Program-made: the position numbers and the translations under genes
NCBI GenBank assembly: GCA_023630585.1
Contig: CM042560.1
Location: 5,000,001 to 5,064,000, forward strand
DNA: 64,000 nt
Direction: 5' to 3'
Source: Cranoglanis bouderius
Taxonomy: Eukaryota > Chordata > Actinopteri > Siluriformes > Cranoglanididae
Shown here: positions 22,208 to 39,099 of the stretch, piece by piece
How positions within the stretch are numbered: position 1 is the stretch's first letter
Layout of the letters: every line of letters begins with the position of its first letter
Notes under the pieces: model-generated
The model's database searches: none
What the model was told of the DNA's origin: nothing
What the model saw: the letters and a program-made list of their open reading frames with translations, nothing else

Positions 22208-25200
22208 ATATTGTACTGCAGGAACATATACGTATGTTCCACTCTTGGCCAGTAGATGTGGCTGTAGTCCTATATTCGAGACCCTGTAGACACGTTTAGA
22301 AAGCAGCGAATGTTCCCTGTAGATGTTTGTTTTTGTTGAAATCAGGCTGAATTCACATCTGAACATGAGCAGATGCTCATTTACCCACATGAAAAGGTTC
22401 CCAAAAAAGGTCCTGTTTGTCATCTTTAAACAACCTCAAGTGAGCTACACTCTCGGTGTAAGTGCACACTTTTCTTCCTGCACTCGTGCATGCTATTTTA
22501 AGATGCCTTTTAAAAACCACAAAAGGCCTCGGTGCGAGATATAAAACGCAATCAAAAGTAAATGCTCTAGCAGGAGAGTTTCAAAACCACTGAAAAGGAT
22601 TGAATAAAATTGCACATATAGTGCATATGCTTCTCTCCACAGAGCTTAAATCTGCCTGATACCAATGATATAAATTAGCTTATTATAAACAAGACCTAGT
22701 TAGGAGAGATGTATGAAAAGTGATCCTTGTTTACTGTTCTCAAGAATTAATTAGACCACAGGAGTAAAGTGAGTCATATGTATTCATGTTTCATGATTCA
22801 TGATTGCATTCAAGAAGTGTTGCAAGTACATAATGCTCTGTTTCATCTTAATTTAAAAAAAAAAAAAAAAGTCAGAACCACTTTGTCTGTCCTTTTTTGT
22901 CATTTGTACTGTGACTGAACAATGTGTGCTTAATCTGTCTACTTTTAATTTCTCCTCCAAATGGATTTTGGGGGGAAATTATGATATGTCAACGAAGCAG
23001 ACTGTAAAACATCAGCCCAAATTGAGATCGAGCCTATGGGGTGTTTCATTCTGTGTATTCACCTGGCATGACTGTCACTGACAGGCTGCATGAATCTACA
23101 GTCTGGACTAAAAAGAAATCAGCCCCAGCCTCACTTCTTCATACCACTGTTAAATGTAATTTCCTTACAACCATTGGTGGCGCTGTTGCGCTGTACCTTT
23201 TACAAAAATTCAAACAAATCCGCCTTGTTAACAGCAAAAAATCTGTGTGTGTTCATAACTTATTCATGTGTAGTGACCCTCAGAATGTCATTTATTTATG
23301 TCAGGAAATGTGGGTGATGATAAATGGCAGGCAATTAGTTAGGGCTGGGATTCTCACAGACATATTAAGGGCAATGAGACATCAAGTGAGAGAAATGCCA
23401 TTACACCATGTTGCCATTTTGATATTGGGCCTGTGAGGAAAACAGCAGTAGCAAGTTATCGACAAGTAGCTATCTTTGAATAAATAAAGCGACCTCCCAG
23501 TGGCACCTTGTCCATAGGAGCAGGAGGGGTGGAGTCCAACCATATCTACCAGCCATCAAATTCTCATTAACAACATATATTTTAAATTCCATTGAAATAC
23601 TAATTACCTCTTTAAAGTGACCAATGACACATAAAAATATTGCTATTTACAAATATAAGCCAACGTTCCATTTATTTGTTCACCTTTCAAGATGTCCAGC
23701 AATCATTGTGCTCACGGCCCTATTTAGCGGCAAAGACTTATTATTACACTTAGTGGTAAAAAATTGGAAAGACAGGCACTAATGGAGACGCTTTGGGCCA
23801 GGGATCACTCTGCCCCATCTTCGGTATATGAATGTTTTGTTTATGAGTGGGGGAGGGGCTACAGTCAAGACAGTTAAATAAATATAATGTTCGTCTCGCA
23901 CATTGTGGCAATGATGACAAGAACCACACCCGCTTTATCAAATACAGCTGAATTTCTTTTTTTTTTTTTTTAAATACATTTGAATGTAAGTTACAATCAA
24001 AATGGATTGAAATGAATCTTGTAGTCCACAGATTTCAGTCTTTTCCATAATTAGAAAGGATGTAATTAGCAAGTTTAATCTACACTGTAATCTAGCTAGC
24101 TACGTAACTAGCTAGGTTGTTAATGTATCATCATAATTGTACCAGTTGCTTCTAAAATTATAACATCAATTTCAATAAAGCCATGATCTAAAATATGCGC
24201 ATCTGAAAGATTGATGAGCTATATTTTTATTTTAAAGAAGCAATTTAAGAAGTAAGATGGCAGTGTTTTTGTTAGGATATTCATCTGTGCTGGGGCACTG
24301 ATTTTTACACCAGACTACTTCTTTCTGTACTCTCCTTGAAAATTGCTGCACATAGTTGGTTTGTTCAACTTCATTCAAGTCTTGTCGACTTTCAACTGCC
24401 TAGATTCTCTCTATAGAGTAGTCTCTAGAATTTTTTTAAGGCTGTCATGATTCATCGTGAGTCGTCCTGCACCACCAAATCAACACTCACGAGCCTTCTC
24501 CTGTCACCCCCCCCATTAACCTAATCTTAACAATGCCATTTCTGAGAGCATGTTAGAGATCATTTCAAGTCCTTTGCACAGAAAAATACTTCAGGACTGT
24601 GACCTTATGGTTGTTGTTTTTTTTTTTTTTTTGTTGCTCTCACTTAGACGTTGACAGACCTGAAGTGAAAAAAGACCTTAAATATCTGTATTTCTCAAGC
24701 TAATGTCAAGCCCCTTGATATGCTGAGGGTGTAAAAGCTTTCAGTAATGATCAAGTAGGCAAAATTATTATTTTTTATTCAGTTGTATTACATTAATGCC
24801 TATTTATTTTAATCACCAGGTTTTTTTTTTTCATAAACAGGCAAGTAGCCTGAATGATAAAAAGATTCAAAACGATTGGCTTGGCCTTTTATGAAAACAG
24901 CCGCCTAATAAATACGGGCGCTGACTAGAAAGTGTGCCATGCTTTTCCACATGTGCTCTCATGTGAAATGGTGTTTCATGCAAGCATATAAGATTAATGA
25001 CTTGGAAAAGTTCCAGGAATCAGTCTTGTTTTTTTTTTTTGTTTGTTTGTTTTGGGTTTTTTTTTTTTCAAATTACGATCAAGCAGCCACATTTGCAATC
25101 ATGCAACCTCGATACACTCAACTGTTTGAGCGAGCCACTTATGTCATCCCAACCAACGCAGCTGAGTTGACACGTTATTTATGCGAGCTTTATTTGTGCG

Positions 25201-26285
25201 TTTTCTCTTGTAATAGTTTTGCATGGTCGCCATGGTAACGGTGAACGGGTTGAAATGGGGGCACTCTCGGATGAAAGGGGACTTGTGGTTCATCTCAAGC
25301 CTGTTTTTAGGGTTGAGAAAGTGTAAATGCCTGAGAAGACATGAGAGATTTCTTGCGTGGTGTGCAGAAGGAGACACTGCACGAATTCAAGTGGCTGTGG
25401 AGAGCCAGTATTAACCTGATTGCATTTTCAATCCTACCACTCTCAGAAACCTGGTGAGAAATAAAGGCAGGCATGTTGCTACAGGTTGACTGTCTGGATA
25501 CAAAGAAGAAAGAATTGTAGATTTATATTGTGCCCTGGTCTAACACATCCATATTACTGTGTACGTCTTCTTTTCTTCTTTGAATGTTCTTTGTTGGTCC
25601 GAAATGGAAGAAGTCATGCCTATTTAATGTTCTTACTGGGAAGTTTTGCCATTTTGAAGAATATCCCAATTAGCAGACCTCATAAATGCATTTTGTATCC
25701 TACTGTGAACATTGGATATTGACATCCACTTGGGTACCTCCTAGTGCATGTGTGAACACATGCCAAGAGCTTCCAACAGTCTCCTAGTGAAGTATGGCAC
25801 AATATTTCCAATAATTCTCAGTGCTACCAGCAGTGTGGCCTAGTTGCTGAGTCCTGTACAGCATGGCAGTAATTAGTGCTAGAGGAGGTAATGCACATAA
25901 GTAGTGAGGCCAGTTGCAAGCCACAGCATACAGTCCTAGTGTCTTTCGAGCTCTCCTAAGGAGAAACAAAACTTTTTGTGGCCTCTTCAGGGCTCTGTAC
26001 TCAGCTTCATGATGACCAAAGTTTAGAATAAAGTTTACTCTGTAGTTTATATATTAAACTATGACTGTGACCTACAAAAATCATTAAAGTATAATGTGGC
26101 ATTTTGGAAGTGTTAAAAAATAAAGACAAACCTTTGCTGTGACATTTTCCACAGCTTGCAAGTCAGAGACAGTTTAGATGTTAAAGGTATTCACTGATTT
26201 GGGCTTTTTCTCTTATCTAATTAACTGTTATTAAAAATATATATTTATGTTAAATTATTAAAATGGTTTTGATAACAGAAAATGG
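22204..26285. other. Intergenic, largely unique sequence
   Basis: No exon with coding similarity was recognised on either strand. 24880-25400 is less AT-rich and free of repeats, so it is a candidate conserved non-coding block; it includes the X-box at 25226. Homopolymer T runs occur near 23955, 24620 and 25030. Confidence 0.45.
25226..25239 (+). promoter_or_regulatory. RFX-type X-box motif
   Basis: GTCGCCATGGTAAC is a near-perfect two-arm RFX site (GTnGCC, AT spacer, GGTAAC). RFX factors drive cilium genes and, as part of the MHC II enhanceosome, immune genes. It is 14 kb upstream of the inferred sstr3 leader and 8 kb upstream of cyth4, so the target is unknown. Confidence 0.5.
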
Positions 26286-26290
26286 ATATT

Positions 26291-26560
26291 GACTGGCCAC
26301 TTTAATAGGATCACCTGTACAATAGGATCACCTGTACAACTTATAAGTCTACAGGGTTTACACAGCATGGTGAGAAAAACAAAAAAACATCCAGTGAGAG
26401 GCAGTTATGTGGGCAGAAATGCCTTATTGATGAGAGAGGTCAGAGAGGAAATCTTAAATCGACTCACATAACCTCTCTTTACAACCATGGTGAGCAGAAA
26501 AGCATCTCATAATGCACAACACATCGAACCTTGAGGCAGATGGGCTACAACAGCAGAAGG
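26291..26560 (+). mobile_element. Tc1/mariner-class fragment
   Basis: Starts GACTGGCCACTTTAATAGGA and holds the block TCTCTTTACAACCATGGTGA then GCAGAAAAGCATCTC. The transposase frame is broken. Confidence 0.7.
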
Positions 26561-26856
26561 CAAATTTTTTTCCAATCTTCTGACCAGTTTCAGTGACAAA
26601 AACATTTCTGCCAGCACACAAAGGACAGATCTCAAAATATCAGACATGGAGCTTGCCCTTAAAGAATATAGTGATATTTCCATATACAAAACCATTCAGA
26701 AAGAGTCATGGACATGAATGCAGGTTGGACAGATATCAAACACTTTCAGCTGTTTTGCATTTCCATCTGTTGCTACTCAACACAGTCAGTGGGAAATATT
26801 ACATTTATGCTCAATTGGTTGAAAGCAATCTGCATCAATGGGCCTTCATGTGTGTA

Positions 26857-26859
<3 letters not shown>

Positions 26860-26931
<72 letters not shown>
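26860..26931. repeat. (GA)n microsatellite
   Basis: About 36 GA units. Confidence 0.97.
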
Positions 26932-26934
<3 letters not shown>

Positions 26935-29062
26935 AAAAATTTTGATGGAGATGGAAAAATCCACCAGGAAATTGACTTAGCAAAGAGATGATAAGTGCAA
27001 CTGAATTGAGTGGCTGTTTTCCAAATTGATATCTTCAGCAAATGTCACTTCTCCATAGGAGGCTGGGAGTCAGACGGATTGAATCACTGCTCTAATGGAT
27101 ATTAGGAGGACATTTAGGACTAGCTCACTTTACATTAAAGTAAACACAGCCACAGACCATTTGCCTCTTGGTCACCTGTGTACTTTGAGAGGTTCCCTCA
27201 TTAGACAGGTAGGATTCTAAAACTTTGGGGGGAGGGGGGGGGGTTGTTGGTGTCAGAGGGTTCCTCTGGGGTTGGAAGATGGTCAATTATGAAATAGGGC
27301 TTTAATAAAATCATGATTAAATTAAAAAAAAAAACAGCATTTAAAAAAAAATCATCTAGTCCTATTTTCCATAATTAAAGCAAATACTGATTCGGGACAT
27401 TGCTATTTTATGCTATTTTATAAGCACAGTTAAATTTGGATATACAACAGCAAAGAATGAATCAAACCACACTTCAATTAACAGCCATACAGCTATAAGC
27501 TATAAATTCTTTCCAGATACACTGTGAACTCCAAAATATACAGTATATAAATCAATCGATACCATAAGTGTGCTAAATAATAAATCTGCATCTCATATTT
27601 TGCTATATAAGGACATACCATTTTTAAAATGTGATTTGTGTAAATGAGCTGGCAGTTCAGCTAGAAGTTGTTGTTTCTGTAACTGAGTGCACGCAGCAGG
27701 GAAGCTCATGTCCATCAACAGAGTACTCCTTATAGCTCGAGGACAGCATTAACACAATTTCCAAATCTCATTTAGGTTTATGTTGTTGTTTTTTTGTTAT
27801 ACTGATGGCCAGATATATTAAGTTGTGTGTGTTATGTACAGTATGAAACTGGGTTACAACCCTAAACACGCATTTAAAGCACCGTATTATGCGGCAACAT
27901 GCAAAAACTGCACTTCCCTCCTCATACGTATTCATTTTACATTTACATATTTACATTTATTCACTTAGCAGACGCTTTTATCCAAAGTGACTTACAAATG
28001 AGGAAATTTGTAAGGAAGTTTAAGGGAGTTAGGGCAAAGAGTGGGAAAGTCTATGACAAAATATGTAATAATATAAGACACTTTTAGGACCTTGGTCAAA
28101 GAGCTATTCAGGGAAATTGTGTCTTTTAATAAAGCTTATGAACTGGGATGAGTTTGTAAAGTAGATCTGCAAACCCTGATCATAGAGCATGCGTCATAAA
28201 TAAATTTTTGTCTCATCTAACAAAATTTAATGCATTAAACAGGATTTGCTACTGATTGTTATAAAAGCTGCAGTCAGTCACAGAAGAATGGAGTACAGTC
28301 TAATTGGACACTTACAGTACATGAAGCTTATCCTCTACATCACCATCATTTCAAGAAAACCAATTAGTAATCAAATGGCAATCATATTAATACCTCCATA
28401 ATGTTTATTTGAGGACACCAGACTCCTGATTTAACCCAATAAGAAATTCATTATTAACACATTGTCTTTGTTTCTGAGATGCTTGACAGCTCGGCGGTTG
28501 ACTATTTACATCATTTCACATCGGCTTGTAAACCGGAATTTGCGCTTCATTTAGTAGGTGTTCGAACCAAAGAAGTCAATGCCTGGGGCTCATTCTTCCT
28601 CTTCTTCATCTGGTGGGCAATGTGCCAGTAAGCAAACCCTCTGTGGTTGTCCATGAATTATGAATAACTTGACAATAAAGGTAACAATTTATTAAAAACA
28701 ATAGATGTAATAAAAACAGTTGTTGTGTAGTTGTTGCCGCATTGTCATTGTGACATTGAGGCAGCACACAGTTGCTTAAACTCAGTGTGTTTTTTTTGTT
28801 TGTTTGTTTTTTTGTTTTTTTTAATAAAAGAGGAACTAGAGCTCAAAAGGACATGAGAACACTCTACAAGACTTTACAGCAAGGAGTAAAAACAACATGG
28901 CTTTAATAACCAAACTAATCCAGTATTAATACCAGACAGGTGAACACATTAGGAAACAGACCAATGAAGAGACAGGGTGGAGACAAAGCCAAAATCCAAA
29001 ACAAAAGCAAATGACACAACAAAGCAAAGGGAACTTGTGAATTTTATTGTTCATGACCTTGC
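26932..29062. other. Intergenic; one SINE tail, otherwise nothing recognised
   Basis: 27941-27992 is a SINE 3' tail in reverse (TTAGCAGACGCTTTTATCCA). A poly(G) run lies near 27229-27242. The rest is AT-rich without recognised genes. Confidence 0.5.
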
Positions 29063-29667
29063 ATGGAATTAAATTTGTGCCAAAAGTCTTTGGATCGACA
29101 GCTCCCTGACCTTGAAGTAGGGACGCTCCTGAGAGCTCATCTCAAAATATCGAATAGTCGTATAAGACTACCCAAACGTCAAATATTAATTATGAACTAA
29201 TATACTGACTGAAGTAAGTAAGCAATTTCCACTACAAAGTACAAACACTATAACTCTACAGAGAACCGCATCCAGAACGCTCTCCAAAATTCATACCACT
29301 GAAGTCTCTACTTCCAGGTCGGGGAACTGTCGATCCAAATCTCACCAGGCAATGTGAATAAATCTCTGTTAAGCCTGCCGACATGAGAGGTTTGTGCCAG
29401 AATCGGGAAGTAAACTTGCGGAGTGTAAATGAAAACTTTGAAAGCGTAAACAAAATCTCTGGCAGCGCATTCATACACCATGATTAGCGAAAAGGAAGCT
29501 TAGAAAAGTGTTAACAAAGAACGCTGTTTATTTGAAGAACATGTTAAATGTTTGCCACTGAGTTCATTGTTTTCAGTTTCAGAGTGTCTTGGTTCTTTCT
29601 CGTTGTATATTTTTGTTTGTTTACTGAAAAGTTATGTTCAATACCTTTGGCACACATTTAATTCCAT
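29063..29667. mobile_element. Non-autonomous element with 22-base inverted ends
   Basis: Ends 29063-29084 (ATGGAATTAAATTTGTGCCA) and 29646-29667 are inverted with one mismatch in 22. Inside lies a second pair of 35-base inverted arms (29089-29123 and 29305-29339, TTTGGATCGACAG core). No transposase was seen. The flanks share CCTTG, possibly an eroded target duplication. Confidence 0.75.
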
Positions 29668-29689
29668 ACCCTTGAGCTTGTGGCTTAAA

Positions 29690-29870
29690 TATTTACATTA
29701 TGGCATTTGGTAGACATCCTTATCCAGAGCAACTTACACTTATTTCATTTATACATCTGAGCAGTTAAGGGTTAAGGCTCAAGGGCCCAACAATGGCAAC
29801 TTGAACTCACAACCTTCCTATCAGTAGCCCAATGTCTTAACCACTGAGCTACCATATTGTTGAGCTACCC
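29690..29870 (-). mobile_element. tRNA-derived SINE (minus strand)
   Basis: The reverse complement begins GGTAGCTCAGTGGTTAAGAC (perfect A-box) with B-box-like GAGTTCAAGTT. It ends in the teleost SINE tail TTGCTCTGGATAAGGATGTC. A further short tail fragment lies at 29938-29985. Confidence 0.85.
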
Positions 29871-29985
29871 CATTGTTGGTTGACAACATCCCTCAGCAGT
29901 CAGGCACACAGCTCCCCAAAACCAGAAGTGACAGATTTTACATTTACATTTATGGCATTTGGCAGACGCCCTTATCCAAATATCA

Positions 29986-30932
29986 AACAGCGCCAGCCAT
30001 GTTAAAACCTGGCATCCGGATGATCCTGGAAATAAAACAATATAACTCTGAGCTCTTATTTAAAAATGTAAAAATATATAGCCTGTGGATGAAAGATTAA
30101 AATTAAACTACCCAACTGGCAGAATTTCTGTTATCTGTTCAGCAAGTCTGTAGAACGGGACCCGAAGGACAGGCACAGGGAGAACTCGATGTTCTAGTGT
30201 TCTAAAGTAGTCTGCAGAAAATGCTATTTACATTTAGATCATCTCAACTCACCATGGAGACACGAAGTGTAGAAGTAAAACTAAAAGTAGAGAAGTAAAA
30301 GTTTAAACAGACTCACATGCATTACAGAGTGGAGCCAGATGTATGAGGAGGAAATAATAAAAGTGTCTTTTTATTCAGAAGGGTTTTATTTCCAGAAGTG
30401 TGGTCACAGGACAGTCCAGAAGAGGGGTCAAATAACAGACAGACAATGTTAATATAGGCAGATCAGAAAAAATATAGTCACTCGCTACACATGCTAAACT
30501 CAAATCTGAATCCGGACCTATATTCTTACTCCCTACCCTATACCTTGCACTAAACATAAATAAATGCACCGCCACAAGAGCACCCAGCAAATTGAAAGCC
30601 CTCATTTTCATTGATATTTTACATCAAATGTTAAACGGTTGCATCCTCCAACAGTTCCTGCTTTCAGCTATGTAGAGCAGCCTGTCATCACCGAGTGCTA
30701 AAAGTATCCAATGCTCCACACTTCATTTTTTTTGGCAACTCTGTCACATCAGTCTGGTATAAATAGTGCACTACACGTTGTTAAATTCCAGTGTGAACAC
30801 ACAACTCATGCACACACACACACAGAAAAAAAAACTAATAACTATTAAGTGGGATTAATAGTTAATAAAGTTAAATCCCACTTTTTATATAAGTCAGCTC
30901 CTGTCACAAGGCAAGTGCATCCAGTATGTGTC

Positions 30933-30933
<1 letters not shown>
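29986..30933. other. Intergenic, nothing recognised
   Basis: No coding or RNA signature was recognised in this stretch. Confidence 0.4.
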
Positions 30934-30969
<36 letters not shown>

Positions 30970-31016
30970 CATTTACGAGTACGAGGCATACAATTTATCC
31001 CCCCCCCCCCCCCCCA
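30934..31016. repeat. (GATA)n microsatellite and poly(C) run
   Basis: About 8 GATA units end at 30968, and a run of about 17 C ends near 31015. Confidence 0.95.
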
Positions 31017-34375
<3,359 letters not shown>

Positions 34376-35620
34376 TACATGTGTGTGTGTGTGTATGTGT
34401 GTGTATACTTCAGAAAGATATTAGAATGGAACAGATTGTGTAAGTGTGATTTGATGTAGTGCGCAGAAGTGGGAGACAAACAAATGAAGCCCACTCCTCA
34501 GTCAGGTCTTTTTACTCGCATGCTCTGCTTAATGAAGAGAAGTAGAGAGCACAGGAGTGAGGCGCAGTTCAGAAATGTCGAGTTTGTTAAAGATGACAAG
34601 GGCTAAAAGAAGATAAAGAATCCTCAGAAGAAAGGTCTTATAGACTGTTATTGCACAAAGGCACAGGAGGAGGGAAAATTAGTGTTTTGTTTTTTTCCAG
34701 GAATCAAAAGTGCTATGCTAAACAAGGAACTGTGTTCCACTAGTCCAGTCGGTTTTTCCAGGTAAAGTCCCAGTGATCAGTATTGCTGTGAGTACAATGT
34801 TGGACACACAGCACACGATTATCTAATTAACCTCATTTACCATAAAATACCATGTATTACACAGTATAAGATACGGAATTCACATGTATTATTTATGTAT
34901 GCATTATATTAAAAAAAACAAAAAAACAAATGCTCTATGCTGTGACATGTAAGTTACTGTTACATGTTACATGTAAGTGTGTGTGTGTGTGTGTGTGTGT
35001 GTGACACAGACATTTTTTCTTTTTTTTTCTATCTACATTATGATTTCAAATTTTTAAAAAAAAGCCTTGCCAGTAATATATAGTCATACTGTATATTTGT
35101 TTTGCGTCGTCAATCCCAGATCCGCTTGTGCACTGTTCTGATTCAGGCACACTGAAAATGTTAACACCCATCTACCTCCTGATTATGGGAGGAAAATTGT
35201 CACTGAGAGGTTACCAGTCTGAGTAAATGAGTGGTGGGTACTCATTTACGATTCTGTGCTTCAATTTAAAAAATATTGACAAAAAAACTGACAACACCAG
35301 GAATCAAACCGAATGAAAAACGGAAAAGCTAAATAAATAAATACTCAATTAATTAAAATCCACCCCCAAAAAAATGGATAGACGCTTCAGTGAAAACACA
35401 TGCTTCACATGATAGATGCTTCAGAGACTTGATGTGTTAATGGAATAACATAGTAAGATCACAATAAGAAAGACATTATTTATAGTTGATATGACAAATC
35501 AGTGCAGCACTGATTTACTATCTAACATCCAGTTTTTTGGATTGGATGTACATTCCAACTGCGCAGTTATTAAAAAATGAGTTGATTTGGTTGGTATTTT
35601 ATACATTTCAGTTTACACAC
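34376..35620. other. Intergenic; two (GT)n tracts
   Basis: (GT)n at 34379-34406 directly after the Tc1 element, and at 34977-35003. The remainder is AT-rich with no recognised gene. Confidence 0.5.
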
Positions 35621-35623
35621 ACT

Positions 35624-36030
35624 CACCAGCCACTCTGTACCAATCATGTGGCAACGGTGTAATGCAAAAAGTCATGCAAATACAGGTCAAGGACTTCAGT
35701 TAATGTTCACATCGAACACCAGAATGGGGAAAAACCATGATCACAGTGACTTTGAAAGTTGCATAGTTGTTGGTGCCAGATTTGTGTACTTCAGAAACCG
35801 CTGATCTCTTGAAACACAGCAATCTCTAGAGTTGATAAAGAATGGTGCAAAAAAACAAAAAACATCCCGTGAGTAGTGGTTCTGATGGTGGAGCCACCTT
35901 GTTGAGGAGAATAGCCAGATTGGTTCGAGCTGATACGAAGTCTACAGTAACTCAAATAACCACTCTTTACAACCACGGTGAGCAGAAAAGCATCTTAAAA
36001 ACACACAACACGTTGAATCTTAAAGGGGAT
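35624..36030 (+). mobile_element. Tc1/mariner-class fragment
   Basis: CACTCACCAGCCACTCTGTA start, then CAATCATGTGGCAACG and ACCACTCTTTACAACCACGG. The translated remnant VTQITTLYNHGEQKSI matches the transposase helix-turn-helix. The rest is missing or broken. Confidence 0.7.
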
Positions 36031-36099
36031 GGGATGCAACAAGCAGGCTTGCCTGCAGAATCAGTCTAGAGAAAATTAACCCGAAATTATCCGTATAAT

Positions 36100-36227
36100 C
36101 CGTAATTAGAACAATTTGCTTTGGCTTTGGTGAGTATCGATACTTTAAAGAATTAATGACGAATTAGCATTTATAAATCCCAAACCAGAACAACGAAGCA
36201 GAAGTCGAGCATCATCTAATCCAGAAA

Positions 36228-36262
<35 letters not shown>

Positions 36263-37640
36263 CAAAGACCCGCAGGTCATACACTTAGAAAAAAAAAGTT
36301 GTTCAAGGGTTCTTTTAGGGGTTGTTGGTTGTTGTTCTTAGGTTCCCAAAAACGAAGCTAATTGTTCTGGAAACACTTAAGAAAACACTCAGTTGTATGT
36401 CTATACATAAACCCTGTGACTGTCGTCAGCTATTAAACTGAAATGCAAGGCATTAAATACAGATAAAGCAAAGAAATAAAGCAAGTTGTCTCTATCCTAT
36501 TGAAACCTGCTGCAATTACAGTGATTATAAGATCACTCTTAAAGGAATAATGCAGCAATTTTCAGCCTAATCTCGATCCACCACATCTCTAGACTATGTA
36601 TGTATGATGATGATGGACAAAGTTTTAATGCAGCCCTCCCTTTTATTGAGAAAAGAATAGAAAAATCCATTGAATATAAACATAATAACTTAATGGGGAA
36701 ACCTAATTCAGGGAAGTTGTTGAACTGTAAAAATTTGAAGTATGTGACTAGAGAATGTGAGTTGAAAACTACAACCATTACACAGTCACAATGAATCTCT
36801 TAAAAAGGAGACAGACATGAGAAAGTTTAAAGGTGTTCCTTTGTGTTTCCAACACAAATGTATAAAACCTGATCATCCATGTTAGATCGAATCCATCGGC
36901 ATGTCATGTGATCATGTGCTTCAGTGGAAGGGATGAAACTCAAGGAAAAACTGACCTTTTGTACTAAAGCTTAGAACACAATACCAAAAAAATAACATAA
37001 AATAAAAATAACAAAATAACAAAAAAGTGCAACTGTGTAATCAGGAAATTGACCACAGTCTCAATATGAAGTTTATTCCATCATGAACTGTCCACCCATT
37101 CTCAAACTTTCTGTTTATTTCAAGATTACATTTTTTTTTTTTTTTTAATCCCAGATTCTCAGTATAGGGAAATGTAACACAAGTTAGCTAATGATTTTAT
37201 ATTTCATAAGTGACATTACAGAAAGGTCCAGTGTGAAAACTGCTTAATAATTAACACTTCCTTTGTGTTGTTATTTCAGAAAATTCCAAGGTCCACAAAT
37301 TCACACGGCTAGATAAGTTCATCTAGATAAACTTGGTATATTAATTGCGATCATAAGAATTGTTTTCTTTTAGTTTTAACCTACTGAATTTCTCATCGGT
37401 TCGTTAAGGGTGCATTGGATAATTAAGGGTTAGGAAGCTGAAGTAGAGCTTCATCTGATGCAGAAACTAAATAAATAAATAAATAAATAAATAAAAAGCA
37501 AAGAGCAAGAGCCCATACTGTTCTTATAGGGTTCTTGGATAATTCTTTAAGGGTTTGTTGGATAATTAACGGTTCTTAGCTTCCAAAAAGGGTAGTATGT
37601 GTCTACATAGAACCTTTAAAGCTTTGCCCAGAGGAATAAC
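36100..37640. repeat. Pair of related dispersed-repeat copies
   Basis: 36185-36400 and 37430-37640 share CATCTAATCCAGAAACT-type strings, an A-rich spacer, AAGCAAAGA, and then an AAGGGTTCTT-type inverted-repeat block. The direct copies lie about 1.2 kb apart. A poly(A) run lies at 36231-36260. Confidence 0.55.
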
Positions 37641-38588
37641 CCATATGCTCCCATATGATTAGGTGGTGTTGTTTTTTTTATGTGTACGTAAATGTATTGT
37701 GTGGCAAACACAAATTAGATGAAAATGCATTTGTGAATTGTGACATTTCTTAAGAGAGTTGTTTGAACTAATTCCACAACATAAGTCCAGAAGTCGCACT
37801 CACAAATTAGTTGTTGATCTACTGGGAAATTACAAGTTATAATAAGTAGCTGAAAAAAAGAAAAACAGTTTGTGTTTTTAAGTGTCACGTCTGAACCGTA
37901 GATCAGCCAGAGCAGGACAAAAGGAAATAAGACCAATCTCTTGCTGTAAAAAGATACTCTGAACGTTGAATCTATCAACGTTAGATTGATTCAATGGTTC
38001 AAATGGTTCAACTCGTTAATTAAAGCTAAAATGTGGAGGATTGGTTCATTTCAAATGAAAAAAAAAAAAAAAAACAATTATTGAGTTAGGCAATAAAAAA
38101 TGCTTTATGTATATGCGAAGCTTCTCTAAGTCACCCTGACATTCCTGAAATGGTAATTCTCAGTCAGTGCTTGCACGAAAGAAGCCCAACTACACAGTGA
38201 CTGGCAGGAGCTGCCAACCAATCAGGGATAGACAGTGTTAGAGGTTAGAGTCCAGTATGATCAATGGGTTTAGGCTTTAATGGAGTCTTAGGGTTGTTGT
38301 TTTTTTCCCAACCATATGAGACATTTGCTTCTTCTGTAATTTGACTGAAAGTTAGTAAATAATAGTCATCTGATTTATCTTTGTTGTGGAATTTGGATCA
38401 TTACCCAGTTGCAAATCACTACCCAGCAAGTGGATAGCTAGATATGTTTAGTGTGTTGTGTGTATTTTTGCACTTTAAATGAAATATATCGGCATCGGAT
38501 TCTGTATTTCACCCATAAATCAAAGCATTCCTTAGTATCATCAGCACTTATAAATCCATGAAAAATTGAATAAATTACAAAAATTGGT

Positions 38589-38589
<1 letters not shown>
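37641..38589. other. Intergenic, nothing recognised
   Basis: AT-rich unique DNA without gene or element signatures. Confidence 0.4.

Positions 38590-38635
<46 letters not shown>
38590..38635. repeat. (CT)n microsatellite
   Basis: About 22 CT units. A second pyrimidine-rich run with (TC)n lies at 38940-39075, just upstream of the inferred sstr3 leader. Confidence 0.95.
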
Positions 38636-38638
<3 letters not shown>

Positions 38639-39099
38639 CAATTTACTTCAAAGCGTTTTTTTTTTCATATTGGCATCACCATATAAATTATATTTAGTAT
38701 CTATGTGTCTATTACTCCTTAGTGTTTTGAGTTTTGAGATGCAATATAAAATAAAAATGGGTATAGATACAATAAAAGAAGACTGAAAAAATATAATAAG
38801 ATGATAAAAATCAATAAAATTGTGGAATAGTTTATTGATAACAATTAGAACATGAAATGAAACTATAAATACCAAAACAGAGGACATATTGTACATTCAG
38901 TTAAATGCCAAATTCAAATCGGTTCACGTGCAGTGTCCATAGCATCTCTCTCAATTTCCTCCCTCCCTCTATCCTTCAACCTCTCCCTTCTTCTCTCTCA
39001 TACTCTACTTTCTGTCTCCCCGTCTCTTTCTCTCTCTCTCTCTCTCTCTCCCTCTTCCTCTTCCTCTCTATCTCTGTCACACATCCACACACACACACA

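Noticed and set aside
22139..22423. 94-codon minus-strand frame with a Thr-His run
   Set aside because: The end is the (TG)n microsatellite and the rest shows no family similarity or splice context.
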